From an uncultured Pseudomonadota bacterium (lineage in GTDB: Bacteria > Myxococcota_A > UBA796 > GCA-2862545): a DNA stretch of 64,000 nucleotides. The stretch lies in NCBI GenBank assembly GCA_913061235.1, contig CAJXTB010000024.1:29633-93632 (forward strand). The letters run 5' to 3'. The translations under genes and the position numbers were made by a program. Positions 45,819-55,100 of the stretch are shown here, piece after piece. Every line of letters starts with the position of its first letter. Position 1 is the first letter of the stretch. The notes below the pieces were generated by a model, which worked only from the letters and a program-made list of their open reading frames with translations, was not told where the DNA came from and searched no databases.

Positions 45819-47782
45819 GACGGTCGTCTCCGGGTGACGAGAAGGGCGCCCCATAGGCCGACACAGCCTAAGAGTCCAAGCGGAACCGACGGTTGACGGT
45901 GCGAGCTGCAGGCACACCCGGTCCGCTGTAGACGGAAGGGGGTGTCATCAACGGCAGTGTCAGGTTCGGCGTCGCTCATGGTGTCATTGGTCACGCGGAA
46001 CAACGCGTGGGTTCCGTTTGTCTGCACCCACACATCGAATTGACCGATGGGCAGTCCGGCCATGGACCACTCTGCGTCGGTATCGGAGGCGCGGAGGAGC
46101 GGTAGAGGGGTTGGCGTGCGGTGGTTTCCAGCGAGCACGAATGCCGCGGGCCCCGCACCGATGTTGCGTCCGGTCAGGCCCAGCTGGCCGTCCGCCGCCA
46201 CAAGCTCTGTGAGTTCAGCGGCACCTCCCCCTTCAATAAACACCGCATTGGGCCAGGTGCGGCCATCGCTGGCCACCAACGTGTAGGGGCCAGGGGGCTG
46301 GTCACTCGAAACACCGACGCTGTTGCTCTGTAGGGGGAGGACCGTTGTCGTGGCTGGGCGGGTGATGGAGACGACGGAGCCAAGGCCTTCGCTGAGGGTG
46401 AGCCGCTGACCGGCACGCGCGGTCGCAATCGCGGCACTGGCGTCTTGGAGTTGCTCGGCAACCAACTCGATGATGCCCTGTTGCTGTCCGATGATGTCTT
46501 GGCTGACCGATGCGTAGCCAGGCGCCGAGATGCGAAGAACGGCGTCATCCACAGCCAAGTAGCGAGCGAACTGGCCGCTCAGTGCGTTGGCGTAGAACGG
46601 CACGCTGGTGTCCGAGCGGCCATTGGTGACCACGAGCCTTGCCGCTATCGGCTCGCCGGTATCCGCATCGCGTACCGTGCCCACCACGTCTGGTGCTTGG
46701 GCGAGCCACTGTAGGACGGCGCCGGTGTGGTCTTGAACCTGTTCGGTGAGAACGCGAAGCGGGGGTGTCTTGGCCGCTGTCAGCTCCACCGTGTAGTCCA
46801 TGCCACCGTAGGTGCCGTAGCTCCAGTCGTTGGTGTCCCCGGTGGTTGGGTACCAGTCTGCGCCGTTTGTGACGTAGAAGCTTGGGTTGTCGACCTCGTC
46901 TGCATACACGTCGCACAGCTCCTGCATGAGCTGCTCTTCTGCGGTGTCGTCGAAGGTGTAGTTGTAGGGGTAGCCAATGTTGGTGGCGCCTGAGTGCAGC
47001 GACAGGCTGGTGTAGGGAACGGTAAGCAGTGCGGAGTCGCGTATGGCCTGGACTTCCGGCTCCGAGAATGGCGCGTCACCGGCCTGAAAAGCCTGTGCCG
47101 ACCACTCGAGGCCGTAGTTCCGGTTCAGGTCGACCCCAACGGCATTCTGACGGGTAAAATCAGCCACGCCATCCGGATTGACGTAGGGAATGACCCACAC
47201 CGTGGTCGATGCCAGAAGGTCCGCGATTGCGGTGTTGCCGGGGGGCGAGGAGAGCAAGGTCTCCGCAACGGACAAGGCCACTTCGTAGCTGGACGATTCA
47301 TCCCCGTGGTGAGCGCCGGCAATGCGTACACTCGGTGCACCAAACTCCGGTGGTTGCCCAATCCACAGCGCTAAGATCGGACGTCCCTGATGGGACTCTC
47401 CCCACTGTTGAAGCCCAGCGTTGTTGTCGCTGGCTGCGAGCTCTTCCATCAGCTCGAACCCTTCTTCGGTCAGGCGGTACCCATCGCGCGCGTCGGTGCC
47501 GAATGTGTTGAGGTCGACCTGCCATCCGTCCTGTCGCAGTCGGGTCAATCCGGCCTGTGTGGCCACGACCCGCATGCGGCTCGTGCCGTCCCTGTGCTCT
47601 ATCCCCTCGGAAAATCCGACATCGGCTCCGACAATTCCATCAAAGCCATTGTGCTGAGATGCGCTTACCCAGGCGTCCATCGTCGTTGGGGGCGCTGCGC
47701 TGACGCTGGACGCACCAAGCAAGCCAAGCGCGAGGCAGGCGGTGTGATTACAGAACGAACGAATGCGTACTCTCACTTTCAA
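45815..47782 (-). CDS. secreted M14 zinc carboxypeptidase with a MYXO-CTERM-like tail
   Basis: The 655-residue exported enzyme has zinc ligands HxxE in GAHHGDESSS and His in SLSLHSGATN, the substrate Arg/Asn in GVDLNRNYG, and the catalytic Glu in DYTVELTAAK, all in the order of M14 peptidases. A carboxypeptidase regulatory-like domain follows (about 360-450), then a beta-rich region. The end has Cys-Ala-Cys-Ser-Ser, a hydrophobic helix and a final RRR, the layout of a MYXO-CTERM sorting signal. The start is a TTG at 47782 or GTG at 47776; both overlap or touch the divergent kinase start, so no intergenic space exists. Confidence 0.85.
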   Translation of the reverse strand: MKVRVRIRSFCNHTACLALGLLGASSVSAAPPTTMDAWVSASQHNGFDGIVGADVGFSEGIEHRDGTSRMRVVATQAGLTRLRQDGWQVDLNTFGTDARDGYRLTEEGFELMEELAASDNNAGLQQWGESHQGRPILALWIGQPPEFGAPSVRIAGAHHGDESSSYEVALSVAETLLSSPPGNTAIADLLASTTVWVIPYVNPDGVADFTRQNAVGVDLNRNYGLEWSAQAFQAGDAPFSEPEVQAIRDSALLTVPYTSLSLHSGATNIGYPYNYTFDDTAEEQLMQELCDVYADEVDNPSFYVTNGADWYPTTGDTNDWSYGTYGGMDYTVELTAAKTPPLRVLTEQVQDHTGAVLQWLAQAPDVVGTVRDADTGEPIAARLVVTNGRSDTSVPFYANALSGQFARYLAVDDAVLRISAPGYASVSQDIIGQQQGIIELVAEQLQDASAAIATARAGQRLTLSEGLGSVVSITRPATTTVLPLQSNSVGVSSDQPPGPYTLVASDGRTWPNAVFIEGGGAAELTELVAADGQLGLTGRNIGAGPAAFVLAGNHRTPTPLPLLRASDTDAEWSMAGLPIGQFDVWVQTNGTHALFRVTNDTMSDAEPDTAVDDTPFRLQRTGCACSSHRQPSVPLGLLGCVGLWGALLVTRRRPS

Positions 47783-49043
47783 TCGTGTCGTGGGTTCCGG
47801 TGCGATGGGCTCGGTGTATCACGCCGAGTTGCGCGCTCCGCATGGGTTCCGTCGGGCGTGTGCCGTGAAGGTGATGAAGCCTGTCGGCGGAGAGCATGCG
47901 CACCTCGTTGAGCGCATGCGAGACGAAGCACGATTGCTGGGACTGTTGCACGACGAGCAAATTCTGGGCGTCAGCGAGTTGCTTCGCGTCAACGGGCAAG
48001 ACGCTGTCATCATGGAGTTCGTGGAGGGAGCAGACCTAAGCGACCTGCGCGAGATTGCTCCCATGCCGCCTCGGGCCCTGGCCGAGCTCGGCGCTGAGCT
48101 GGCCGGCACCTTGTTTCGCGCACACACAGCGATGCACCCGAGCACGGGTGAACACTTGCACGTCATCCACCGAGACGTGAAGCCTGCGAACATCATGATT
48201 ACGACTCGCGGCGGCGTTCGTCTGCTGGACTTTGGTGTGGCCCGTGCGGTGTTTGGGGGCCGTGAAGCACAGACCCGTGGCTTGGTGTTGGGAACGTTCA
48301 ACTACTTCCCGCCTGAAATCATCCTCGGCGCAGACCCTTCGCCGGCAGTCGATATCTATGGCTTGGGCATCTCGTTGTGGGAGTGTGCGGCTCGAGAAGA
48401 GTGGGGCACTCCGGTCATGCAGCAGTCGCGCTTCGAGCGCCGCGTCGAGCGCCGGCTCACTGGACTGGCCGATGGCTATGCGCCGTTGGCGCCGATGCTG
48501 CGTGCCATGCTCCAGTTCGAGCCCGAGGACCGTCCTACTGGGGATGAGGTCGAAGCTCAGCTACTCGCGATTGCCGACGACTTGGCGGGGGCGGGACTGC
48601 GTACATGGTCACGCAAGGTTGTGCCCAAGTCGATGTCGTCGCGAACGGTTGAAGCGCCTGACGGCGACCTCACTGGGCGCACGTTTGATGTTGAGGCGGA
48701 TTCACCAGCGGACTCCGTAGTGACTCCGATCGATGTCTTTGATGAGTCGCCGCCGGAGCCGCCGGCTCCTGCGAGTCAACCCGTCGAGACCCGATGGGTA
48801 AACAGCTCGGACCGCGTCGGGGTCAATCCTGTGCGCAGCGCCCCCTCTCGGTCGCGAAGCACCGCGCCTCTGTCGGCCCTCTCTACTTCAGCGGCATCGA
48901 CTGGGAAGGCGCGAACCCGCAGCAAGAAGCGCGGCGGCCCACCGTTGTGGGTGGTTGTTGGCCTGGGCAGTCTTGGCGGCCTCGTCATTGGCCTGTTCTT
49001 ACTGCTGGTGCTTATCGTCGTTGCCCTTGCAGTTAGCGCGTAG
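47763..49043 (+). CDS. membrane-anchored Ser/Thr protein kinase
   Basis: The 426-residue protein has an N-terminal kinase domain (about 5-270): Gly loop GSGAMGSVYHAE, Lys in CAVKVMK, catalytic HRDVKPAN, DFGVA in place of DFG, and the region after it FPPEIILGADPSPAVDIYGLGISLWE where PPE replaces APE. A Pro/Ser-rich linker is followed by a basic stretch (TRSKKRGG) and one C-terminal transmembrane helix (about 399-424), so the kinase is cytoplasmic with no sizeable outside domain. The ATG at 47763 leaves only five residues before the Gly loop, so the start cannot lie further downstream. Confidence 0.88.
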   Translation: MRTLTFNRVVGSGAMGSVYHAELRAPHGFRRACAVKVMKPVGGEHAHLVERMRDEARLLGLLHDEQILGVSELLRVNGQDAVIMEFVEGADLSDLREIAPMPPRALAELGAELAGTLFRAHTAMHPSTGEHLHVIHRDVKPANIMITTRGGVRLLDFGVARAVFGGREAQTRGLVLGTFNYFPPEIILGADPSPAVDIYGLGISLWECAAREEWGTPVMQQSRFERRVERRLTGLADGYAPLAPMLRAMLQFEPEDRPTGDEVEAQLLAIADDLAGAGLRTWSRKVVPKSMSSRTVEAPDGDLTGRTFDVEADSPADSVVTPIDVFDESPPEPPAPASQPVETRWVNSSDRVGVNPVRSAPSRSRSTAPLSALSTSAASTGKARTRSKKRGGPPLWVVVGLGSLGGLVIGLFLLLVLIVVALAVSA

Positions 49044-49065
49044 GGGCCTGAGCGTTGACCACGCC

Positions 49066-49614
49066 CTAAGCGTCGACTGGCTGCATCCATACAGTGGTCG
49101 GAGTCAATCCTAGGCTCGCGAGCGCACGTTCGTACGCCGTCGCCCGGTCTCCACCCAAGATGAGTTCCGGGTCGATGTCTGCGAACAGCCATCCGCCGGA
49201 CTCGATCTCTTCGTCCAGCTGTCCAGGGCCCCATCCGGCGTAGCCGAGGCACAAGACGAGGTCGGCGCGGTCGCGGAGAAGGGTGGTGAGGGCATCGTTG
49301 CTTCGGGTCACGGTGATGCCTTGGCCAACAAGCCACACATCACTGCCGCTGACTTCGCCCGTCGTCACAACCGTTCCACTGTCCGTCTCGACCGGGCCAC
49401 CCCAGCTGATGTGACCGTTGGGGTAGTCGGACAAGTCGACATCTTCGACGGTCAAGACCTCATCGAGGGTGTGCTCAACCGGGCGATTCACAATGACGCC
49501 AACCGCACCCTCTTCGTCGTGGTGCCACAACAACACGAGCGTCCGCTCAAAGAAGGGGTCCTTCATTTGAGGGGATGCGATGAGCAGTATGGGTTCTAGG
49601 CCGTTCTCAGCCAG
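49066..49614 (-). CDS. YqgE/AlgH (UPF0301) family protein
   Basis: The family start normally includes a strand with LLIA-P before the conserved DP-F-R-VVLL. Here [22 protein letters not shown] is present only if translation begins upstream of the ATG at 49566. A CTG at 49614, inside the end of clpX, gives 182 residues beginning [11 protein letters not shown], the normal family length, with AGGAG about 10 nt before it. Conserved parts include [19 protein letters not shown] and [17 protein letters not shown]. The function is uncertain (AlgH influences gene expression in Pseudomonas). It overlaps clpX by 8 bp. Confidence 0.82.
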   Translation of the reverse strand: MAENGLEPILLIASPQMKDPFFERTLVLLWHHDEEGAVGVIVNRPVEHTLDEVLTVEDVDLSDYPNGHISWGGPVETDSGTVVTTGEVSGSDVWLVGQGITVTRSNDALTTLLRDRADLVLCLGYAGWGPGQLDEEIESGGWLFADIDPELILGGDRATAYERALASLGLTPTTVWMQPVDA

Positions 49615-50872
49615 GGAGACCGTACTCCTGAGCGCGCGTGAAGACCGGTTCCCCGGTGCCTTCGACGCACTCTTGTGTGATTAAGACCTCAGAGACGCCC
49701 TCGATGGACGGGACCTCGTACATGACGTCGAGCATCACCGTCTCGATGATGGCGCGCAGTCCACGAGCGCCAGCCTTTCGGACTTGCGCCTTCTCTGCGA
49801 TGGCTTGGATTGCGCCTTCCGAGAAACGGAGCTTGACCTTTTCGTACTTGAACAGCTTGGTGTACTGCTTGATGAGCGCGTTCTTCGGCTCGGTCAAGAT
49901 GTGCACGAGGTCTTCGGTACGCAGCGGGTTCATCACGGCAATCACGGGCAAGCGGCCAATGAACTCGGGAATCAAGCCAAAGCGTTCAAGGTCTTCGTTC
50001 TTCAGGTGATTGAAGAGCTCTGTGCGCTCCAAGTACTTGACGTCGACGTTGTCTTCTTCTGCGCGGGCGAAGCCTACCGAGCGGCGTCCGAGACGTTGCT
50101 CGATGATGCGCTCCATGCCTTCAAAGCTACCGCCCACAATGAACAAGATGCTCGTTGTGTCGATCTGTACTTGCTCTTGGTTCGGCAGGCGCTTGTTGCC
50201 CTTGACCTGGATGTTGGCAACGCTGCCTTCCAGAATCTTGAGCAGCGCTTGCTGAACGCCTTCGCCAGATACGTCTCGGGAGACCGATGACGTGGCTCCC
50301 TTGCGGGTCAGCTTGTCGATTTCATCGACGTAGATGATGCCGCGCAGGGTGCGCTCGACGTTGTTGTTCGCCGCCTGGAACAGGTTCAGGACGATGTTCT
50401 CGACGTCTTCGCCAACATAGCCGGCTTCAGTGAGCGTAGTGGCGTCTGCGATGACGAAGGGGACATCCAAGAACCGTGCGAGCGTCTGGGCGAGCAGTGT
50501 CTTGCCGGTACCCGTGGGTCCGACGAGCAAGACGTTGCTCTTTTGAATCTCGACGTCGCTGTCGGTCTTGTTGGTGTTCGACTCAAGCCGCTTGTAGTGG
50601 TTGTACACCGCTACGGCGAGCTTACGCTTCGCTTGGTCCTGGCCAATGACGTACTGGTCCAAGTACGCCTTGATCTTGGCAGGAGAAGGCACACCACTGT
50701 GACCCCAGGTCACCGGCTTTTGGTGTGAGTTCTCTCGGATGATATCCAAGCACAAGCGAATGCATTCCGAACATATGTATACGTTCGGTCCGGCGACGAT
50801 CTTGTCGACCTCGCGCTGTGGCTTGTGACAGAACGAGCAGGAGAGCCCGCTGGGGTTGCTGTATTTTCCCAT
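49607..50872 (-). CDS. clpX: ATP-dependent Clp protease ATP-binding subunit ClpX
   Basis: The 421-residue AAA+ unfoldase starts with a zinc-binding domain (CSFCHKPQ and CSECIRLC). Walker A is [11 protein letters not shown], Walker B is IIYVDEIDK, the pore loop is GYVGED, and VGF in [12 protein letters not shown] stands where the IGF loop contacts ClpP. It delivers tagged proteins to ClpP in the cytoplasm. clpP is not visible nearby. A good sigma-70 promoter lies about 50 bp upstream. The 3' end contains the start of yqgE. Confidence 0.96.
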   Translation of the reverse strand: MGKYSNPSGLSCSFCHKPQREVDKIVAGPNVYICSECIRLCLDIIRENSHQKPVTWGHSGVPSPAKIKAYLDQYVIGQDQAKRKLAVAVYNHYKRLESNTNKTDSDVEIQKSNVLLVGPTGTGKTLLAQTLARFLDVPFVIADATTLTEAGYVGEDVENIVLNLFQAANNNVERTLRGIIYVDEIDKLTRKGATSSVSRDVSGEGVQQALLKILEGSVANIQVKGNKRLPNQEQVQIDTTSILFIVGGSFEGMERIIEQRLGRRSVGFARAEEDNVDVKYLERTELFNHLKNEDLERFGLIPEFIGRLPVIAVMNPLRTEDLVHILTEPKNALIKQYTKLFKYEKVKLRFSEGAIQAIAEKAQVRKAGARGLRAIIETVMLDVMYEVPSIEGVSEVLITQECVEGTGEPVFTRAQEYGLPG

Positions 50873-50925
50873 CAGCTCCTCGGGTCCGCAGTCTGCGGTA
50901 CCTTCCCTGGTCCCATAGAGATTTC

Positions 50926-50954
50926 ACTATAGGCGGCCATCTGGCCATGGTCAA
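50926..50954 (-). promoter_or_regulatory. sigma-70-type promoter for clpX
   Basis: On the minus strand TTGACC (50954-50949) and TATAGT (50931-50926) are separated by exactly 17 bp. Transcription would start near 50918, about 45 nt upstream of the clpX ATG. This is the best-matching promoter I found in the window. Confidence 0.65.
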
Positions 50955-51047
50955 CGCGCGGTTGAGCGGTCATCTGTACCCGGTTGGGCGCTAGCGTGCA
51001 GGCAGACATGCGCGTACTATCGGACCACAAGGGGTACGACTGAACGG

Positions 51048-52145
51048 ATGGCTGTCGAATACTACAACACGCTTGGCATTCAGACGGACGCATCGCCTGA
51101 CGATATTAAGCGTGCTTTCCGCAAAATCGCTCGTGAGTGCCACCCGGACGTGACCGGGAATGACCCGGTGGCTTCGGCTCGGTTCAAAGTGGCGCGCACC
51201 GCCTACGAGACACTTTCGGACCCAGACAAGCGAAAACGCTACGACCAGAAGGGACAAGGTAGGGCGGGGCCGAAGGGCTCGTTCTTTGATGCGTTCTACA
51301 AAAATACCGGCCGTCAAGGAGCCGGTGGCGGTCCTTCGCGGGGCGCTCATGATGCTGGCGGCCATGCTTCGACTCGCCAGGCGCGTCGGGACCCGCGGAA
51401 CAACTTGGACCTCGACGACCTCTTCGGAGACAACGCAGACTTCGGCTTTGCGGGAGGGGGAGCTGGCCGCAGCCGTGCGAAGACGTCGCATGAGGACCAC
51501 AATCGTGCCCGGTCGGGTGCCCAAGGGGCTGACGTGCACGTGCAGGTCGATGTTCCGGAGTCCACGGCCAAGACCGGAGGAAGCGTGAGCGCTACCTACC
51601 AGCGCATGCAGCGACCAGACTCCTGGTCGCCCGGCGACGCAGACCCGGGTCTCTCGAGCGTCAGAGACATTGCCGATATTCGTATTCTTCCGAATACTCA
51701 CACGGGCCAAGTCTTGCGTGAGCGGGGATTAGGAGACGCCGGTCCGTATGGCGGGCCCTACGGAGACCTTCTGGCGCAGATTCGTGTTGTGGCTGATCCG
51801 CCGGAGTCTCGGCGCTCACAGTCTCGGTCTCCGGGGGCTCGGCCCCAGCCCAATCACCGCGAAGCACCAGGGGCGAGCGTTCATGCCGAGCCCGTTGCTG
51901 AGGACTTGATTGTGGATGTGCCGGTTGCCAATGCCGTGCTCGGCGGACGAGTGTCCGTTGTACTGGACGGCAAGCCTGTCCGAGTGACGATTCCTGCGGG
52001 AACATCGTCTGGCACACGCATGCGACTACGTGGCAAAGGGCCGGGCGGCGCTGACTTGATGTTCCGCGTGCGAATCACCGTTCCGAGTACGCTGGATCCA
52101 GAGTCTAGGCGGCTGATGGAAGCGTTCGCCAAGCGCAACCCCTAG
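51048..52145 (+). CDS. J-domain co-chaperone without zinc finger (CbpA/DnaJ-like)
   Basis: The 365-residue protein has an N-terminal J domain (about 1-70) with the HPD motif in ECHPDVTGN and SDPDKRKRYDQKG. A Gly-rich, disordered middle follows (about 80-165). There is no four-CxxCxGxG zinc domain, so it is a CbpA-like or class II J-protein. C-terminal substrate-binding repeats are reduced to LIVDVPVANAVLGGRVSVVLDGKPVRVTIPAGTSSG and FRVRITVPSTLDPESRRL. It works with DnaK. The ATG at 51048 has no strong ribosome site. The stop codon overlaps the stop of the convergent kinase gene. Confidence 0.85.
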   Translation: MAVEYYNTLGIQTDASPDDIKRAFRKIARECHPDVTGNDPVASARFKVARTAYETLSDPDKRKRYDQKGQGRAGPKGSFFDAFYKNTGRQGAGGGPSRGAHDAGGHASTRQARRDPRNNLDLDDLFGDNADFGFAGGGAGRSRAKTSHEDHNRARSGAQGADVHVQVDVPESTAKTGGSVSATYQRMQRPDSWSPGDADPGLSSVRDIADIRILPNTHTGQVLRERGLGDAGPYGGPYGDLLAQIRVVADPPESRRSQSRSPGARPQPNHREAPGASVHAEPVAEDLIVDVPVANAVLGGRVSVVLDGKPVRVTIPAGTSSGTRMRLRGKGPGGADLMFRVRITVPSTLDPESRRLMEAFAKRNP

Positions 52146-55100
52146 TCCCTGGGCAGTCCATCCAGCCCATCCTGCAGGGTCTTGGAGAGAGACGTCAACT
52201 CGTAAGCCTCCGCTTCGGCTAGCCCTTCGGCCCACGCGTCTGCTGCGGCTTGCAGGTTGTTCTGTTCTGCATGTAGACGACCAGCGAGCCAGGCCCCTGT
52301 TGCGCTGGTCTCTGTGTCCTGCAGCCGCTTGGCGATGGCACGTGCGGCCTGGAGGCGGGTGATGCCTTCTTCATACGCCTGCTGGCCGTGAATGTACCCT
52401 AGGTACACGTCATTGAGTGCTTGTCCGCCTTCCCAGCCAATATCTGTGGCGAGCTCGTAGCTTCGCTCAAAGGCAACCCAGGCTTTGGCCATGTCTTCGT
52501 TGCCAAAGTGTGCATCACCGATGTTGTGGTGATTGATGATGATGCCGCGCGGGTAGCCAATGCCTTCGCGGGTCTGAAGCGCTCTACGGAACCACAGCAG
52601 GGCTTCGTCGAAGCGCTTGTCGATGAGGGCGACAAGGCCTCGGTTGTTCTGCGCTCGTCCGAGTAGGATGCGGTCAGAGGCGTCGGTTGCGGCAGCCAGT
52701 GCGAGCTCGAGAAGCGGTGCGGCGTCGTCTCCACGTCCTGCCCGTAGGTGTTGGTTCGCCAATCCCAACAAGCACCGTGCACGCGCCGATGGGTCGGAGC
52801 CTGCTACGGCCAGAGCATCGCTCCACAAGGTGAGGGCGTCGCCGTTTCGCCCTTCTTGGAACGCGAGCGCCGCACGGGCCTCCAGGCAGGCGACGGACAA
52901 GGCGTCGTCGTCCTCAAACTGGAGCATGGCGTGGGCTTGGAGCAAGTGAGCCTTGGCTAGAACGGGCTTGCCGCGCTCCATGTAGCTGCGACCCAACGCT
53001 ACGTGTGCGCGAACCTCGATCCACGGGAGCGACGCGTCGCTAGAGATGTCGAGGGCAAGCTGTAGGGCTCGTTCACCTCGTTTGGGGTCGCCGCGAAGAA
53101 TGAGTAGATTTCCGATTCGGAAGCGCAGCATGGCTTCGCCTTGAGTGCGCGCGTCCCAAGTCGATGGGCTCTCTGGTGCGGCTTCGAGCCAGCGTAGACC
53201 ACGTGAGTACGCAGAGAGGGCTCGCTCGATGAACTGCGCCGCTTCCAGTCTCTGACCGGCCATGTGTACATATCGAGCCGCATCCACGACCCGTCCGCCT
53301 GCGGCACAGTGTGCGGCGAGGGTCTCGTGCCAAGGCTCGAGATTGTCTGCGTACAGGGTCTCCATTGCGGCGGCAACCAGTAGGTGTTGGTCGCGTCGCT
53401 GCACTCCGAGAATCCCATGAAGCACGCTGCGTCGTACGAGCTCGGACACAAATGCCCAGGTCTCGGCCCCGTCTTGGACCAACAGATGGTGGCGAGTCAA
53501 GTCTTCCACAATGGTCCGAACGTCATCCATACCGGCGGCTTCGGCGAGCAGGCTTAGCGGGAAGTCTGCGCCGATGGTCGCCGCGAGCTGCAGCACGCCC
53601 TTACTGGCTGAGTCCAATGCGTCTAGCCGGCTTGATACCAGGGCATTCAGCGAGCCGGGCAGGCTGGGTGCTCGGATATTCGCGACGTATTCGGCCACGC
53701 CGTTGTGGACCTCGACCTGGCCGCTCTCGACCAAAAATCGAAGCATCTCTTCAAGGTACAGCGCATTGCCTTCACAGGTGCGGGACACGAACTCGAGGAG
53801 GTCATCGCTGATGTCATCCACACCAAGCTTGTTGGCCAGTAGACGCCCTTGATCGCGGCGGTCGAAGGCGCCGAGAGCAACAACCGGACCTAGCGCTTCG
53901 AAAGCACCGGTGACTGGCTCGCGATGAGACACAAGCCACAGAATGGGGACGTCCACTGTGCGTTCGACGAGGGTGCAGTAGTGTTCTGTTTCGGCGCTGG
54001 ACAGGCGTTCTGCATCTTCGAGGGCGAAGACGACCGGACTGACCTTGGACAAGGCTTTCACGAGCTTGCTGAGCACAACGGTCACGGCTTGGGCTCGTGG
54101 CGGTTTTCCAGGGGCACCCATGAATCTAGCGATGAGGTTCGTGTCCTCTGCGGTCAGTCCAAGCTCCGAGAGCGTTGCTACGGCCTCTACGGGGTCGAGA
54201 CCGTTGGCGTCCGCGCCAGTGACCTGACGAATCCAGTCGCGGAAGGGCTCCATGGGCGGATCGACGCCTCGCGGTGCGCATCGGCCGACGTAGAACGGCA
54301 CCCGCCGCTTGGAAGCGAGGTCGCGGATTTCTCGGAGGAAGCGTGACTTGCCCGCACCTACAGGTCCGGTCAGTGACAAAGCGCTGCCCTTGCCTTGGTC
54401 CAGTGCGACCAATGCTTCGCGTAGGACATCCACTTCTTGTCCACGTCGCAGCCATGAACCGCTCCGCGTGACGCGCAGACCCCGCTTGCGGTCGAGCATG
54501 GGCCATGCGTTGATTGGACTCTTGCCGCCACGGTTCGCCAGCTCAATGGGCGGACCGAAGATGAACGCCTCGCGAACGCTGTTGCGAGCGGCATCAGAGC
54601 AGAGGATTTGGCCGTGATCGGCGAGCCCGGAGAGACGCCGTGCCAACCGTGTTGTGTCGCCGCGGGGAAGGTACTTGCGACGCCGGCCGCGAACCGCACC
54701 AGTGACCTCCCCTTGATGAACGCCCACGGCAAAGCTGACCGGAATGCCTTGTTCGCGGAGTGCTTTGGCGTCTTCACTCAGCGACGACGCGAACTCAAGT
54801 GCGCTCACTCCGTCTTCTTCGCGGGTGAGGGGAACACCGAACAAGACAATGATCTGGTCGTCCACAGCGCGCAAGATGCGGCCCCCGAGCCGGTCGGCGG
54901 TCTTTGCGACACGCCGTAGCAAGCGGAACTGACGGCGGAACAGGTCTTCGGGCTCCAGGCGCATGGATAGATCGGTCAGGCCATCCACGTCGATGACGAC
55001 CGAGGTCACAGGCTTACGTTCGGCGTCACTCGCAGGCAGTCTGCCCGGCCGAGGGCCATTGGAGATGGTGGGCGTTGGATCGGTGTGTCCGAGGTCCAAC

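Noticed and set aside
49066..49566. yqgE start at the ATG at 49566
   Set aside because: It would remove the first conserved strand of the family; an upstream CTG with a ribosome site fits better.
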